Source: Paracoccus sp. UBA889 (lineage in GTDB: Bacteria; Pseudomonadota; Alphaproteobacteria; Rhodobacterales; Rhodobacteraceae). From it: DNA of 64,000 bases. The notes beneath the pieces are model-generated. The model saw nothing but the letters and a program-made list of their open reading frames with translations, ran no database searches and had not been told where the DNA came from. How positions within the stretch are numbered: position 1 is the stretch's first letter; each line of letters opens with the position of its first letter. The DNA lies in the NCBI GenBank assembly GCA_002294185.1, contig DBFD01000061.1, forward strand, positions 61,657 through 125,656, read 5' to 3'. Positions 1-8,770 of this stretch are shown here, in pieces. Made by a program: the position numbers and the translations under genes.

Positions 1-14
1 CGCCGCGCGACGGC

Positions 15-1055
15 CTAGACCCAGCCCCCGATATTGTCGCGGATCACGCCCATCATCACCTCGATATGGGCCGGATCGTCGTTCAGGCAGGGGATATAGG
101 CAAAGTCCTTGCCGCCCGCATGTTCGAAACTTTCGCGGATCTCGCCATTGATCTCTTCCAGCGTCTCGATGCAATCCGAGGCGAAGGCGGGCGAGATGAC
201 GGCAATGTCGCTGACCCCGGACCGCGCCAGTTCGGCGACATGTTCGACGGTATAGGGACGCAACCATTCCTCGGGACCGAAGACGGACTGGAAACTGGTA
301 TCGATGATCCCATCCTCCCAGCCGAGGGCCTGTTGCAGCAGGCGCGAGGTCTTCTGGCACTGGCAATGATAGGGATCGCCTTCCAGAAGATAGCGTTTCG
401 GCATCCCGTGATAGGACGCGACCAGCCTGCCCGGCTTGCGGTCGCCCAGCGTATGGCGGACCGAGGCGGCCAGCGCCTGAACATAGTCGGGCCGGTCGAA
501 ATAGGGATCGCAGGTGCGCACCGAGGGCTGCCATTTCTGCGCCATCAACGCGCGGAAAAGCTGGTCATTCGCAGTGGCCGAGGTCGCGCCCGCATAATGC
601 GGATAGAGCGGCAGGAACACGATCCGGCGGCAGCCCGCCTTGACCATCCGGTCCAGCACCTCCTGCGTCGAGGGATTGCCATAGCGCATGCAGAAATCGA
701 CCATCACCCGATCGCCCCATTCCTCGGCGGCGCGCGCGGCCAGGGCCGCCGTCTGATCGCGGGTGATTGTCATCAGCGGGCTTTCGTTCCGCTCCTCGTT
801 CCAGATCAGCTTGTAATTCTTCCCCGAGGTGAAGGGCCGTCTGGTCAGGATGATGCCCTGCAACAACGGCTGCCATTTCCACGCCGGATAGTCGATCACC
901 CGCCTGTCCGACAGGAATTCGTTCAGATAGCGGCGCATGGACCAGTAATCATGGCCGTCGGGCGTGCCCAGATTGGCGATCAGGATGCCGGTTCTGGGTT
1001 GCTGGATCGGGGGGTGGTCGGCGGGGGCATTCGCTGGCGCGGCGGCTTGCGTCAT
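15..1055 (-). CDS. hemH: Ferrochelatase
   Basis: Final step of protoheme synthesis: inserts Fe2+ into protoporphyrin IX. The 346-residue product has the family opening ILIANLGTPDG and the later segments LPLYPHYAG and ASYHGMP, which carries the active-site histidine region, at normal family length. I start it at the ATG at 1055 rather than the longer in-frame start at 1148. That ATG overlaps the stop of the upstream methyltransferase gene (ATGA), which indicates translational coupling. Conserved Cys residues (CHCQCQ) lie mid-protein. I am confident of the function; only the start was a choice. Confidence 0.95.
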   Translation of the reverse strand: MTQAAAPANAPADHPPIQQPRTGILIANLGTPDGHDYWSMRRYLNEFLSDRRVIDYPAWKWQPLLQGIILTRRPFTSGKNYKLIWNEERNESPLMTITRDQTAALAARAAEEWGDRVMVDFCMRYGNPSTQEVLDRMVKAGCRRIVFLPLYPHYAGATSATANDQLFRALMAQKWQPSVRTCDPYFDRPDYVQALAASVRHTLGDRKPGRLVASYHGMPKRYLLEGDPYHCQCQKTSRLLQQALGWEDGIIDTSFQSVFGPEEWLRPYTVEHVAELARSGVSDIAVISPAFASDCIETLEEINGEIRESFEHAGGKDFAYIPCLNDDPAHIEVMMGVIRDNIGGWV

Positions 1056-1897
1056 GTCTTGGTCCTGATCTCGTTCAGCGCATCGGCAAGGCGGGTCGTG
1101 GCCGAGCCGGGTCGCAGCGGTCTTGGTTGCGTCTCGGACGGGGCCCACCCGGTCAGAAAGACCAGATCGAAGGTGGTCGCGACACGGGACGGATCGTCGC
1201 GGTCGGGGTGATGTTCGGCCATGATCGCGGCGGCGCGGGCAAAGATTGTGGCCCGCGTCGGACGGCGCAGGCGCGCCGCCATGGCATTACCCTCGCCCAT
1301 GGCGCGCAAATCATGGGCAAGATGGATCAGATCGCGGTAGGAGGCGCGCTGACTGACCAGATCGGCGACCGGCAGCGCCAGCCCGGCCCGCGACAGCAAC
1401 GCCCCCATGTCGCGGATCTCGCCCATCGGCAGGATGCGGGGCGACAGGCCGCCAGTGACTTCGGCCTCGGCCTGGGCCAGTGCGGCGCGAACCTCGTGCA
1501 GGGTCTGGCCGCCGAGACAGGCGGCGATGAACAGACCGTCGGGCGCCAGCGCGCGGCGGCATTGCACCATCTGGCCGACCGGATCCTCGGCCCAGTGCAG
1601 CGCCATGGCGTGGATCACCAGATCATGCGCGCCCTGGGCCAGATCCAGGACCGGATCATCGGCCACGACCTGCGCCCCGGGGATCAGTTCGCGCCACAGA
1701 GGGCCAAATCCGGTCACGACGACGGGTTGCGTAAACCTTCTGTTAATCTCGGCCAGCCTATCCTCGATTTCGGCGGCCGCGAGGCGGTGCAGCACGTCGA
1801 CATGGCCGGACCGGACCGCGCGATCACGCTGGCGCAGCAAGGCTACGCGGTCGGTCAGGCCCTGGGGGGCCGGCGCGGGATCGGAGAGGGTCATCAT
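1052..1897 (-). CDS. SAM-dependent methyltransferase (BioC/NDUFAF5-like)
   Basis: A 281-residue class I SAM methyltransferase of the BioC/NDUFAF5-like group. Visible are a shortened motif I region around residues 58-70, the post-motif segment HDLVIHAMALHWAEDPV, and LAPDGLFIAACLGGQTLHEVR, which is typical of the group. The NDUFAF5 branch acts on a respiratory complex I subunit, so a role in complex I assembly is possible but inferred. BioC is less likely because no bio genes are adjacent. The gene runs into hemH with an ATGA overlap. Its ATG at 1897 overlaps the divergent comF ATG at 1896 by 2 bases. A second in-frame ATG lies one codon in. Confidence 0.8.
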   Translation of the reverse strand: MMTLSDPAPAPQGLTDRVALLRQRDRAVRSGHVDVLHRLAAAEIEDRLAEINRRFTQPVVVTGFGPLWRELIPGAQVVADDPVLDLAQGAHDLVIHAMALHWAEDPVGQMVQCRRALAPDGLFIAACLGGQTLHEVRAALAQAEAEVTGGLSPRILPMGEIRDMGALLSRAGLALPVADLVSQRASYRDLIHLAHDLRAMGEGNAMAARLRRPTRATIFARAAAIMAEHHPDRDDPSRVATTFDLVFLTGWAPSETQPRPLRPGSATTRLADALNEIRTKT

Positions 1898-2666
1898 GGG
1901 GCTGGAACATAGGGTGCTTCGCGCGGCGATGAAAGGCGCGCTGCGCCTGCTTTATCCACCGCAATGCCTGGATTGCGGCCAGCCGGTCGCGGCGGGCGGG
2001 GATGGCGGCATCCAGCTTTGTCCCGATTGCTGGCGCGAGGCGCGGTTCATCACCGGAACCGCCTGCTGCCGCTGCGGCGCGCCGCTGCCCGATGACGGCA
2101 CCAGCCTGCCCGATGGTGCGCTGACCTGCGACGATTGCCTGACCCTTGCGCGGCCCTGGCGGCACGGCCGGGCGGCGCTGGTCTATGCCGGAACCGGGCG
2201 GCGGCTGGTGCTGGCGCTGAAACATGGCGACCGCCCCGACCTGGCCCCGGCACTGGCCGGCTGGCTGTCGCGGGCGGCCGCGCCGCTGATCCGGCCCGGC
2301 ATGGTCGTCGCGCCCGTGCCGCTGCATCTGCGCCGGCTGATGAAACGGCGATACAACCAGGCGGGTCTGATGTCGGCCCCGCTGGCCCGCTCGCGCGGGC
2401 TGGACCATCTGCCCGACCTGCTGCTGCGCAATCGCCATACCGAAGGCCAGGATCACCGCGGCGTCAGCGACCGCTTCGCCAATATCGCCGGCGCGATCAC
2501 CGTCAATCGCCGCCGCGCCGCGCGGATCGAGGGCAGGGCCGTGCTGCTGGTCGATGACGTGATGACCTCGGGCGCGACGCTGGCCGCGGCGGCCGAGGCG
2601 CTGCTGGCGGCGGGCTCGGGGCCGGTCTCGGTCGCGGTTCTGGCGCGCGCGGTCAAGGATGACTAG
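1896..2666 (+). CDS. comF: ComF family phosphoribosyltransferase-like protein
   Basis: A 256-residue ComF-type protein. It has an N-terminal zinc-ribbon-like part (CLDCGQP, CPDCW, CCRCGAPLP, CDDC) and a C-terminal PRTase domain with the PRPP loop VLLVDDVMTSGAT. ComF proteins take part in DNA uptake in competent bacteria, but in this lineage the role is unproven. An ORF opens far upstream at 1407. I chose 1896 because GGAGAGGG sits just before it and the family N-terminus (LLYPPQCLDCG) follows. An alternative ATG is at 1929. It leads a run of genes through grxC, a nitrilase and marR. Confidence 0.85.
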   Translation: MGLEHRVLRAAMKGALRLLYPPQCLDCGQPVAAGGDGGIQLCPDCWREARFITGTACCRCGAPLPDDGTSLPDGALTCDDCLTLARPWRHGRAALVYAGTGRRLVLALKHGDRPDLAPALAGWLSRAAAPLIRPGMVVAPVPLHLRRLMKRRYNQAGLMSAPLARSRGLDHLPDLLLRNRHTEGQDHRGVSDRFANIAGAITVNRRRAARIEGRAVLLVDDVMTSGATLAAAAEALLAAGSGPVSVAVLARAVKDD

Positions 2667-2699
2667 ATTGGGGGTGAACCCTCGAAACCAAGGACCTCC

Positions 2700-2972
2700 A
2701 TGAGCCAGCCCCGGATCACGATCTACACCACCGCCACCTGTCCCTTCTGCATCCGCGCCAAGGATCTGCTGACCCGGAAAGGCGCCGATTTCGACGAGAT
2801 CGACGTGGGTGTCCGGCCCGATCAGCGCGCCGCCATGATCCAGCGGGCCAATGGCCGCCGCACGGTGCCGCAAATCTTCATCGGCGACACCCATGTCGGC
2901 GGCTGCGACGACCTGTTCGCGCTGGACCGCGCCGGCAAGCTGGAGGCGTTGCTGGCCGGCCGCGCCGCATGA
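2700..2972 (+). CDS. grxC: Glutaredoxin 3
   Basis: A 90-residue class I glutaredoxin that reduces disulfides and glutathione mixed disulfides with GSH in the cytoplasm. The dithiol active site is C14-P-F-C17 (TCPFC). The later TVPQIFIGDTHVGGCDDLFAL supplies the cis-Pro and GSH-binding GGCDD. The length is typical. The stop overlaps the downstream nitrilase start (ATGA at 2969), so the two are probably cotranscribed and coupled. Confidence 0.95.
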   Translation: MSQPRITIYTTATCPFCIRAKDLLTRKGADFDEIDVGVRPDQRAAMIQRANGRRTVPQIFIGDTHVGGCDDLFALDRAGKLEALLAGRAA

Positions 2973-3826
2973 ACCAGGCCCGCGTCCTCAGCGCCGGTCT
3001 GGTGCAGCTGAATGTCGGCGACGACCCGGCCGGGAACCTGTCGCCGACATTGTTGCTGATCCGCCAGGCCGCGTCGCAGGGCGCCGAGATCGTGCTGACC
3101 CCCGAGGTCACGAACATGCTGTCGCCCGATCGCGCGCGACAGCAGGCCATGCTGCAGCGCGAGGACGACGATCCGACCCTCGCCGCACTGCGCGAGGCGG
3201 CGGGGGCTGCACGGATCTGGCTGCTGATCGGATCGCTGGCGCTGAAGACCGGCGATGCGGATGGCCGCTTCGCCAATCGCAGCTTCCTGATCGACCCGAC
3301 GGGCCGGATCGCGGCGCGCTATGACAAGCTGCACATGTTCGACGTGACCATCTCCCGGACCGAACACTTCCGTGAAAGCGCCGCCTACCGGCCGGGCGAC
3401 CGCGCGGTTCTGGCCGATCTGAACGGGATCGGTCTGGGCCTGACGATCTGCTACGATCTTCGCTTTCCCCATCTCTATCGCGATCTGGCAAAGGCGGGCG
3501 CGCGAATCCTGACCGTGCCCTCGGCCTTCAGCCCGACCACGGGGGCGGCGCATTGGGAAACCCTGCTGCGCGCCCGCGCCATCGAGACCGGCTGTTTCGT
3601 GCTGGCCCCGGCGCAATGCGGCACCCATCCCGCGCCCCACAGCCCCGACCGCCAGCCGCGCCGCAGCCACGGGCATTCGCTGGCCGTGGATCCCTGGGGC
3701 AAGGTCATTGCGGATGCGGGATCCGAACCCGGTGTCACCATCGTCCGGCTTGACCTTGGAGCGGTTGACAGGGCACGGTCCCGCATCCCCTCGCTTGACC
3801 ATGACCGTCCCTATTCCGGGCCCTGA
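2969..3826 (+). CDS. Carbon-nitrogen hydrolase (Nit/nitrilase superfamily)
   Basis: A 285-residue nitrilase-fold amidase. The catalytic triad is visible as E46 (LTPEVTN), K120 (RYDKLHMFDV) and C161 (TICYDLRFPHLYR). The pattern resembles the Nit1/Nit2 group, which hydrolyses deaminated glutathione or omega-amidase substrates. Its position directly after grxC, with start and stop overlapping, fits glutathione repair, but that is inference. It is followed three bases later by a marR-type gene. Confidence 0.88.
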   Translation: MNQARVLSAGLVQLNVGDDPAGNLSPTLLLIRQAASQGAEIVLTPEVTNMLSPDRARQQAMLQREDDDPTLAALREAAGAARIWLLIGSLALKTGDADGRFANRSFLIDPTGRIAARYDKLHMFDVTISRTEHFRESAAYRPGDRAVLADLNGIGLGLTICYDLRFPHLYRDLAKAGARILTVPSAFSPTTGAAHWETLLRARAIETGCFVLAPAQCGTHPAPHSPDRQPRRSHGHSLAVDPWGKVIADAGSEPGVTIVRLDLGAVDRARSRIPSLDHDRPYSGP

Positions 3827-3829
3827 CAG

Positions 3830-4315
3830 ATGTTTCCCTCCGCACCGGACCGCGCCAGCACGCCCGAGAAGCCGCAGACGACCGACCGTCTGGCGGCCAG
3901 CCTGTTCGCCGAGGTGCTGATTGCCGAGCAATTGTCGCGCAATCTGATCAGCAAGGCGCTGCCGCGCGGGATGCAGATCTCGCATTTCTCGGTCTTGAAC
4001 CTTCTGGCTCACGTGAACGAGGAACGAAGCCCCGCGCAACTGGCCGAGGCGTTCCACGTCACGAGAGGCGCGATGACCAACACGCTGTCGCGGCTGGAAT
4101 GGGCCGGGCATGTCCATATCCGCCCCGACTGGGACGATGCGCGGCGCAAGTTCGTGTCCATCAGCAAGGCCGGACGGGACGCGCGCGATTCGGCGATCGC
4201 GGCCTTCATGCCGCTGATCGCCGGCGTCGTCCGCGACATCGGCGCCGACAAGGTCCGTGGCGCCCTGCCCGTCCTGCGGGAATTGCGTATCCGGCTGGAG
4301 GGCGGGCCGGACTAG
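3830..4315 (+). CDS. MarR family transcriptional regulator
   Basis: A 161-residue winged-helix regulator. The HTH region reads SPAQLAEAFHVTRGAMTNTLSRLEWAGHV (about residues 61-90), followed by the wing (RPDWDDARRKFVSISKAG). MarR proteins are dimeric repressors or activators that often respond to phenolic ligands. It begins three bases after the nitrilase stop, so it is likely cotranscribed with comF-grxC-nit. The target is unknown. It ends convergently, three bases from queF. Confidence 0.88.
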   Translation: MFPSAPDRASTPEKPQTTDRLAASLFAEVLIAEQLSRNLISKALPRGMQISHFSVLNLLAHVNEERSPAQLAEAFHVTRGAMTNTLSRLEWAGHVHIRPDWDDARRKFVSISKAGRDARDSAIAAFMPLIAGVVRDIGADKVRGALPVLRELRIRLEGGPD

Positions 4316-4318
4316 GGT

Positions 4319-4780
4319 TCAGCCCCGGCCGCGATAGGGCGCGACGCCCTGATCGGGCAGCCACAGGCCCGCCGGCGCGGCGCCGGTCTGCCAGAACACG
4401 TCGATCGGCATTCCGCCGCGCGGATACCAGTAGCCGCCGATCCGCAGCCATCGCGGGGTCAGGCACCGCACCAGCCGCCTGCCGATCCCGACCGTGCAAT
4501 CCTCGTGAAAGGCGCCATGATTGCGGAAACTGCCCAGAAACAGCTTCAGCGACTTCGATTCGATCAGCCAGTCGCCCGGGGCATAATCGATCACCAGATG
4601 TGCGAAATCGGGCTGGTTCGTGATCGGGCAGAGACTGGTGAATTCCGGCTGGGTGAAGCGGACCAGATAGGTCTCGTCCTGATGCGGATTCGGCACCCGC
4701 TCCAGCACGGCCGCGTCGGGGCTGGCCGGCAGGTCGGTCTTCGCGCCAAGCTGGGTCAGCGTGTCGGTGTGATGGGGCAT
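4319..4780 (-). CDS. queF: NADPH-dependent 7-cyano-7-deazaguanine reductase (preQ1 synthase)
   Basis: Reduces preQ0 to preQ1 in queuosine biosynthesis for tRNA modification. At 153 residues it matches the short unimodular QueF type. C51 ([12 protein letters not shown]) forms the thioimide adduct, D58 is the paired acid, and the QueF motif ESKSLKLFL is at 74-82. NHGAFHED (residues 88-94) contributes substrate-binding residues. AGGAG stands before the ATG. No other queuosine genes are adjacent, and I could not make out a preQ1 riboswitch in the short 5' region. Confidence 0.95.
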   Translation of the reverse strand: MPHHTDTLTQLGAKTDLPASPDAAVLERVPNPHQDETYLVRFTQPEFTSLCPITNQPDFAHLVIDYAPGDWLIESKSLKLFLGSFRNHGAFHEDCTVGIGRRLVRCLTPRWLRIGGYWYPRGGMPIDVFWQTGAAPAGLWLPDQGVAPYRGRG

Positions 4781-4854
4781 GGCGGCTCCTGCCTTGACCG
4801 GATGGGCTGCGACCGGGAACGCAGGCGATAGCAGCGCGCCGCGCTTGCGTCAAA

Positions 4855-5493
4855 TCAGTCCGGGTCGCGCGGCGGACGCGGGCGATACACCGGCAATTGC
4901 CATCCCCGCAGCAGACTGCCCGCGCGCAGAATCCAGACCGCCACGGCGCCCGCGATCAGCGCGGCGGGCGGGGCGACACCCAGCCAGACAAGGCCGGCCG
5001 CGACCAGGGCGCCGCCAAAGGCCGCCGTCAGGTAGAGTTCGCCCTGTTTCAGGACCAGCGGCACCTCGTTGCCGACCACATCGCGCATCAATCCGCCGAA
5101 GGTACCGGTGACAACGCCCATGATGACGGTGATGGCGGGGCCAAAGCCCGCCTGGATCGCCACGGCCGCGCCGGCGGCGACCGCCACCGACAGCGCGACG
5201 CTGTCCAGCCAGATCAGCAGGCGATAGCGGCTTTCGATCAGATGCGCGGTCCAGAACACCACCAGCGCGGCCCCGGCCGCAAGCATCACATAGGCGGGCT
5301 GGGCGACCCAGAACACCGTCGCGCGGCCCAGCAGCAGATCGCGCAGGGTGCCACCGCCGACCGCCGTCAGTGCCGCCATGAAGACGAAGCCCACCGGGTC
5401 AAGCTGGGCCCGGCTGGCCACCAGGGCCCCTGTCAGCGCGAAGATCAGCACCGATCCGTAATCCAGCGCCGCGACCAGCGTGCCGGGGCTCAT
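4855..5493 (-). CDS. TRIC/UPF0126 family membrane protein (YadS-like)
   Basis: A 212-residue membrane protein with about seven hydrophobic segments and the duplicated UPF0126 motif: [12 protein letters not shown] in the first half and [16 protein letters not shown] in the second. The family is the prokaryotic TRIC-type cation channel fold, and its physiological role in bacteria is uncertain. I use the ATG at 5493, which overlaps the rnhA stop (ATGA), instead of an upstream start that would run far into rnhA. It is the second gene of an rnhA operon. Confidence 0.85.
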   Translation of the reverse strand: MSPGTLVAALDYGSVLIFALTGALVASRAQLDPVGFVFMAALTAVGGGTLRDLLLGRATVFWVAQPAYVMLAAGAALVVFWTAHLIESRYRLLIWLDSVALSVAVAAGAAVAIQAGFGPAITVIMGVVTGTFGGLMRDVVGNEVPLVLKQGELYLTAAFGGALVAAGLVWLGVAPPAALIAGAVAVWILRAGSLLRGWQLPVYRPRPPRDPD

Positions 5494-5939
5494 TTGAAGG
5501 GCGCCATGCCGGCGCGGGCCAGTTCGTCGGCGCGTTCGTTTTCGGCATGGCCCGCATGGCCCTTGATCCAGCGCCACTCGACCTGATGGCGCGCCTGCGC
5601 CTGATCCAGCCGCTGCCACAATTCGACGTTCTTGACGGGCTTGCGGTCAGCCGTGCGCCAGCCGTTGCGCTTCCAGCCATGGATCCACTGGCTGACGCCG
5701 TTCTTGACATAGGCGCTGTCGGTGACGATCACGATGCGGCTGGGCCGGGTCAATGCCTCCAGCGCCGAGATCGCGGCCATCAGTTCCATGCGGTTATTGG
5801 TGGTGGCGGCCTCGCCACCCTGCAATTCGCGCTCTTTCAGCACCGCCTCGCCATCCATGGCGCGCATCAGCACACCCCACCCGCCAGGGCCGGGGTTGCC
5901 GCTGCACGCGCCATCGGTCCAGGCAAAGAGGTCTGTCAT
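5490..5939 (-). CDS. rnhA: Ribonuclease HI
   Basis: Degrades the RNA strand of RNA-DNA hybrids such as R-loops and primers. At 149 residues it is normal size. The acidic catalytic set is visible as D9 ([15 protein letters not shown]), E52 (NNRMELMA) and D74 ([10 protein letters not shown]), with the final Asp in ENERADELA near the C-terminus. [15 protein letters not shown] is diagnostic. It overlaps the downstream TRIC-like gene. Upstream, a 236-bp spacer with a strong inverted repeat separates it from ispH. Confidence 0.96.
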   Translation of the reverse strand: MTDLFAWTDGACSGNPGPGGWGVLMRAMDGEAVLKERELQGGEAATTNNRMELMAAISALEALTRPSRIVIVTDSAYVKNGVSQWIHGWKRNGWRTADRKPVKNVELWQRLDQAQARHQVEWRWIKGHAGHAENERADELARAGMAPFK

Positions 5940-5979
5940 GCGGTCAGGCCGACATGGCCGGGCCGGGGTTCAGGCCGAC

Positions 5980-6048
5980 GCAACCCTGGTCCGATGGCCG
6001 AAAGATCGCGCCGTTTCACCGAATCGCGCGGTCCGGCACCAGGGTTGC
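5980..6048. repeat. Long inverted repeat in the ispH-rnhA spacer
   Basis: An 11-base perfect inverted repeat: GCAACCCTGGT at 5980-5990 pairs with ACCAGGGTTGC at 6038-6048. After a one-base bulge, CCG/CGG extends it by three more pairs. The remaining loop of about 40 bases contains ATCGCGC twice. It lies in the 236-bp spacer between ispH and rnhA on the minus strand. It has no T-run, so it is not an obvious intrinsic terminator. It could be a processing or attenuation hairpin, or part of a small RNA. Confidence 0.6.
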
Positions 6049-6175
6049 CGGCCGGTATCCCCGCCTGACAACCCGCCTGCGGCAGGATCAATTGTGACGT
6101 GGGTGTGTTGCCCGACGAGGGAATCGCATAAAATCGCATCCCTGACCTTTCACTTCGTCCCCGGTCCTGCGCTTT

Positions 6176-7135
6176 TCAGGCCACATTGTCGCGCAGGATG
6201 CGCGGCACCTTGAACTCGACCCGTTCCTGCGCCGTCTCGACCATCTCGACGGTAACGTCGAAGCGGTCGCGGAAGGCGTCGATCACCTCGTTGACCAGCA
6301 CTTCGGGGGCGCTGGCACCGGCGGTGACGCCGACCGCGCGGATGCCCTCGATCGCGCGCCAGTCGATCTGGTCGGCACGCATGACGAGCTGTGAATAGGC
6401 GCAACCCGCCGCGCGACCGACCTCGACCAGGCGCTTGGAATTGCTGGAATTCGGCGCACCGATCACCAGCAGCGCGTCGATTCTGGGCGCCACCGCCTTG
6501 ACCGCCGCCTGCCGGTTGGTCGTGGCATAGCAGATGTCTTCCCGGGCCGGGCCCTCGATGTTCGGAAAGCGGGCTTGCAACGCGGCGACGATGCCGGCGG
6601 TGTCATCGACCGACAATGTGGTCTGGGTGATGAAGGCCAGCGCCTGCGGATCGCGAGGTTCGATCCGGGCGACATCTTCGGCAGTTTCGACCAGGATGAC
6701 CTCGCCCTCGGGCAATTGCCCCATGGTCCCGAGAACTTCCGGGTGGCCGGCGTGCCCGATCATGATCAATTGCAGACCCGTCGCGTGATGACGCTGGGCC
6801 TCGACATGGACCTTGCTGACCAGCGGGCAGGTGGCGTCCACGAAAACCATCTCGCGGCGGCGTGCCTCGGACGGGACCGATTTCGGCACGCCATGGGCCG
6901 AGAAGATCACCGGCCGGTCGTCGGGGCATTCGTCCAGTTCCTCGACGAAGACCGCGCCCTTGTCCCGAAGGGCATCGACGACATACTTGTTGTGGACGAT
7001 CTCGTGGCGGACATAGACCGGGGCGCCCCATTTCTGCAGTGCCATCTCGACGATCTTGATGGCGCGATCGACGCCGGCGCAGAATCCGCGCGGCGCGGCG
7101 AGATAGAGGGTCAAGGGCGGCTTTGGCTGTTCCAT
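6176..7135 (-). CDS. ispH: 4-hydroxy-3-methylbut-2-enyl diphosphate reductase
   Basis: Last enzyme of the MEP isoprenoid pathway, making IPP and DMAPP from HMBPP with a [4Fe-4S] cluster. The 319-residue product shows the three cluster cysteines C19 (GFCAGVDRA), C103 ([11 protein letters not shown]) and C202 ([12 protein letters not shown]). It also shows substrate-binding [11 protein letters not shown] and SAHGVPKSV. Length and motif order are standard. It follows cobQ on the same strand across about 100 bp. Confidence 0.96.
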   Translation of the reverse strand: MEQPKPPLTLYLAAPRGFCAGVDRAIKIVEMALQKWGAPVYVRHEIVHNKYVVDALRDKGAVFVEELDECPDDRPVIFSAHGVPKSVPSEARRREMVFVDATCPLVSKVHVEAQRHHATGLQLIMIGHAGHPEVLGTMGQLPEGEVILVETAEDVARIEPRDPQALAFITQTTLSVDDTAGIVAALQARFPNIEGPAREDICYATTNRQAAVKAVAPRIDALLVIGAPNSSNSKRLVEVGRAAGCAYSQLVMRADQIDWRAIEGIRAVGVTAGASAPEVLVNEVIDAFRDRFDVTVEMVETAQERVEFKVPRILRDNVA

Positions 7136-7237
7136 GCGGCTGACCTAGCGCGGCGAAGCCTTTTCGTCCAGCGCCGCGACGGTCACAAGACCTCAATCCG
7201 CGCGAAACCCGGGGACGTCACGCACGGCCTTCGCGTC

Positions 7238-8698
7238 TCATGGGTATTTGGACAACGAAGAAGCGGATACCCCGCCCAGAGCCAGAAGCGCGGGCATGTC
7301 GAGATGCGTTTCGAGATGATCGGCAAGCTGATCGAGCGTCTGCTCGATGCCAATTTCATAGCCCGGCTGCGAGGCTGTGCCGAGCCGGGCGAGGTAGGCC
7401 GCCCGGAAGCCGTCATCCGAAAACATCCCATGCAGATAGGTTCCGGCGATCCGGCCATCCGGGCTGATCGCGCCATCGGGCGCCGGGACATGGGCGAAGG
7501 GGCGGGCGCAGTCGGCCCCGTGGCTGCGGCCCATATGGATCTCGTAGCCGCTGACCCTTTGGCCCAGGGCAGTGCCGGCGACGCGGACAAGGCGTTTCTC
7601 GGCGGCCATCAGGGTCTCGATGTCCAGCAGACCCAGGCCCGCAACTTCGCCCACGGCGCCATCGCGACCCAGCGGGTCGCGGATGATCCGGCCCAGCATC
7701 TGATAGCCGCCGCAGATACCCAGCACATGGCCGCCGCGCCGGACATGCGCGGCGAGATCCAGATCCCAGCCCTGCGCGCGCAGGAAAGCCAGATCGCCCA
7801 GCGTGGATTTGGTGCCGGGAATCACCACCAGATCGGTATCGCCGGGGATCGGGCGGCCCGGACCCAGCATGGTCAGCCGGACGCCGTGTTCGGCGGCCAG
7901 CGGATCGAGATCGTCGAAATTCGCGATCCGCGACAGGGTGAGGCAGACGACATGCAAACCGCTGCCTGTCGAGGCGCGCAGATCGACGGCATCCTCGGCC
8001 GGCAGGCGGTGGGCCGCGGGAAACCAGGGCACCACACCGAAGCCGGGCCAGCCGCTGCGCGTCTCGATCATCCGGTATCCATCCTCGAACAGCGCCGGAT
8101 CGCCGCGGAACTTGTTGATGATGAATCCCCGGATCATCGCGGCATCGCCCGCGTCCAGCACCGCCCGCGTGCCGACGATCTGGGCGATCACGCCGCCCCG
8201 GTCGATATCGCCCGCCAGCACCACCGGCACGCCCGCCGCGCGCGCAAAGCCCATATTGGCGATGTCGCGGGGGCGCAGGTTGATCTCGGCCGGGCTGCCC
8301 GCGCCTTCGACGATCACCAGATCATGGGCCGAGACGAGGCGGGCGAAGCTGTCCAGCACCCCTTGCATCAGCCGGTCCTTCAACCGCGCATAATCCCGCG
8401 CCTCGGCCCGCGCGATGGCGCGGCCATGCAGCACGACCTGGGCGCCGGTATCGGTCTCGGGCTTCAGCAGGACCGGATTCATGTCGGTGACCGGATCCAG
8501 CCCGCAGGCGCGCGCCTGCAGGGCCTGCGCCCGGCCGATCTCGCCCCCGTCCAGCGTCACGGCGGCGTTGTTCGACATGTTCTGCGGCTTGAATGGCGCG
8601 ACCGACAAGCCGCGCCGCCGCGCCGCGCGGCACAGCCCCGCGACCAGCATCGACTTGCCCACGTTCGAGCCCGTGCCCTGGATCATCAATGCCGGCAT
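7238..8698 (-). CDS. cobQ: Cobyric acid synthase
   Basis: Glutamine-dependent amidation of adenosylcobyrinic acid a,c-diamide at four side chains in cobalamin synthesis. The 486-residue product has an N-terminal dethiobiotin-synthetase-like P-loop (GTGSNVGKS) and NMSNNA, and a C-terminal class I glutamine amidotransferase with the nucleophile segment [11 protein letters not shown] start at the ATG at 8698 ([12 protein letters not shown]), the family start. The ORF extends further but overlaps the divergent secG. No other cob gene is in the window. The last codons coincide with a dispersed repeat motif (7242-7262). Confidence 0.93.
   Translation of the reverse strand: MPALMIQGTGSNVGKSMLVAGLCRAARRRGLSVAPFKPQNMSNNAAVTLDGGEIGRAQALQARACGLDPVTDMNPVLLKPETDTGAQVVLHGRAIARAEARDYARLKDRLMQGVLDSFARLVSAHDLVIVEGAGSPAEINLRPRDIANMGFARAAGVPVVLAGDIDRGGVIAQIVGTRAVLDAGDAAMIRGFIINKFRGDPALFEDGYRMIETRSGWPGFGVVPWFPAAHRLPAEDAVDLRASTGSGLHVVCLTLSRIANFDDLDPLAAEHGVRLTMLGPGRPIPGDTDLVVIPGTKSTLGDLAFLRAQGWDLDLAAHVRRGGHVLGICGGYQMLGRIIRDPLGRDGAVGEVAGLGLLDIETLMAAEKRLVRVAGTALGQRVSGYEIHMGRSHGADCARPFAHVPAPDGAISPDGRIAGTYLHGMFSDDGFRAAYLARLGTASQPGYEIGIEQTLDQLADHLETHLDMPALLALGGVSASSLSKYP
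7242..7262 (-). repeat. GGGTATTTGGACAACGAAGAAG-class dispersed motif at the cobQ 3' end
   Basis: The plus-strand string GGGTATTTGGACAACGAAGA and the next base lie across the last codons of cobQ. A near copy (GGGTATTTGTGCAACGAAGAA) directly follows the nagZ stop at 41064. It shares its GGTATTTG core with the three elements at 29056, 51279 and 58862. I read it as a variant of one dispersed 3'-end repeat family; its function is unknown. Confidence 0.5.
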
Positions 8699-8770
8699 CC
8701 GGACACCCTGCTTGCCTTCACCATCATGGGTGACTAGATAGGCGCGTCCGAAAGTGAAAGGTCGAATTCC

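Noticed and set aside
4781..4852. Possible preQ1 riboswitch ahead of queF
   Set aside because: The short 5' region lacks a recognisable preQ1 aptamer fold or an A-rich tail; only an AGGAG ribosome-binding site is clear.
8699..8770. Possible cobalamin riboswitch ahead of cobQ
   Set aside because: Only about 70 bases separate cobQ from the divergent secG start and no B12-box-like sequence is visible.
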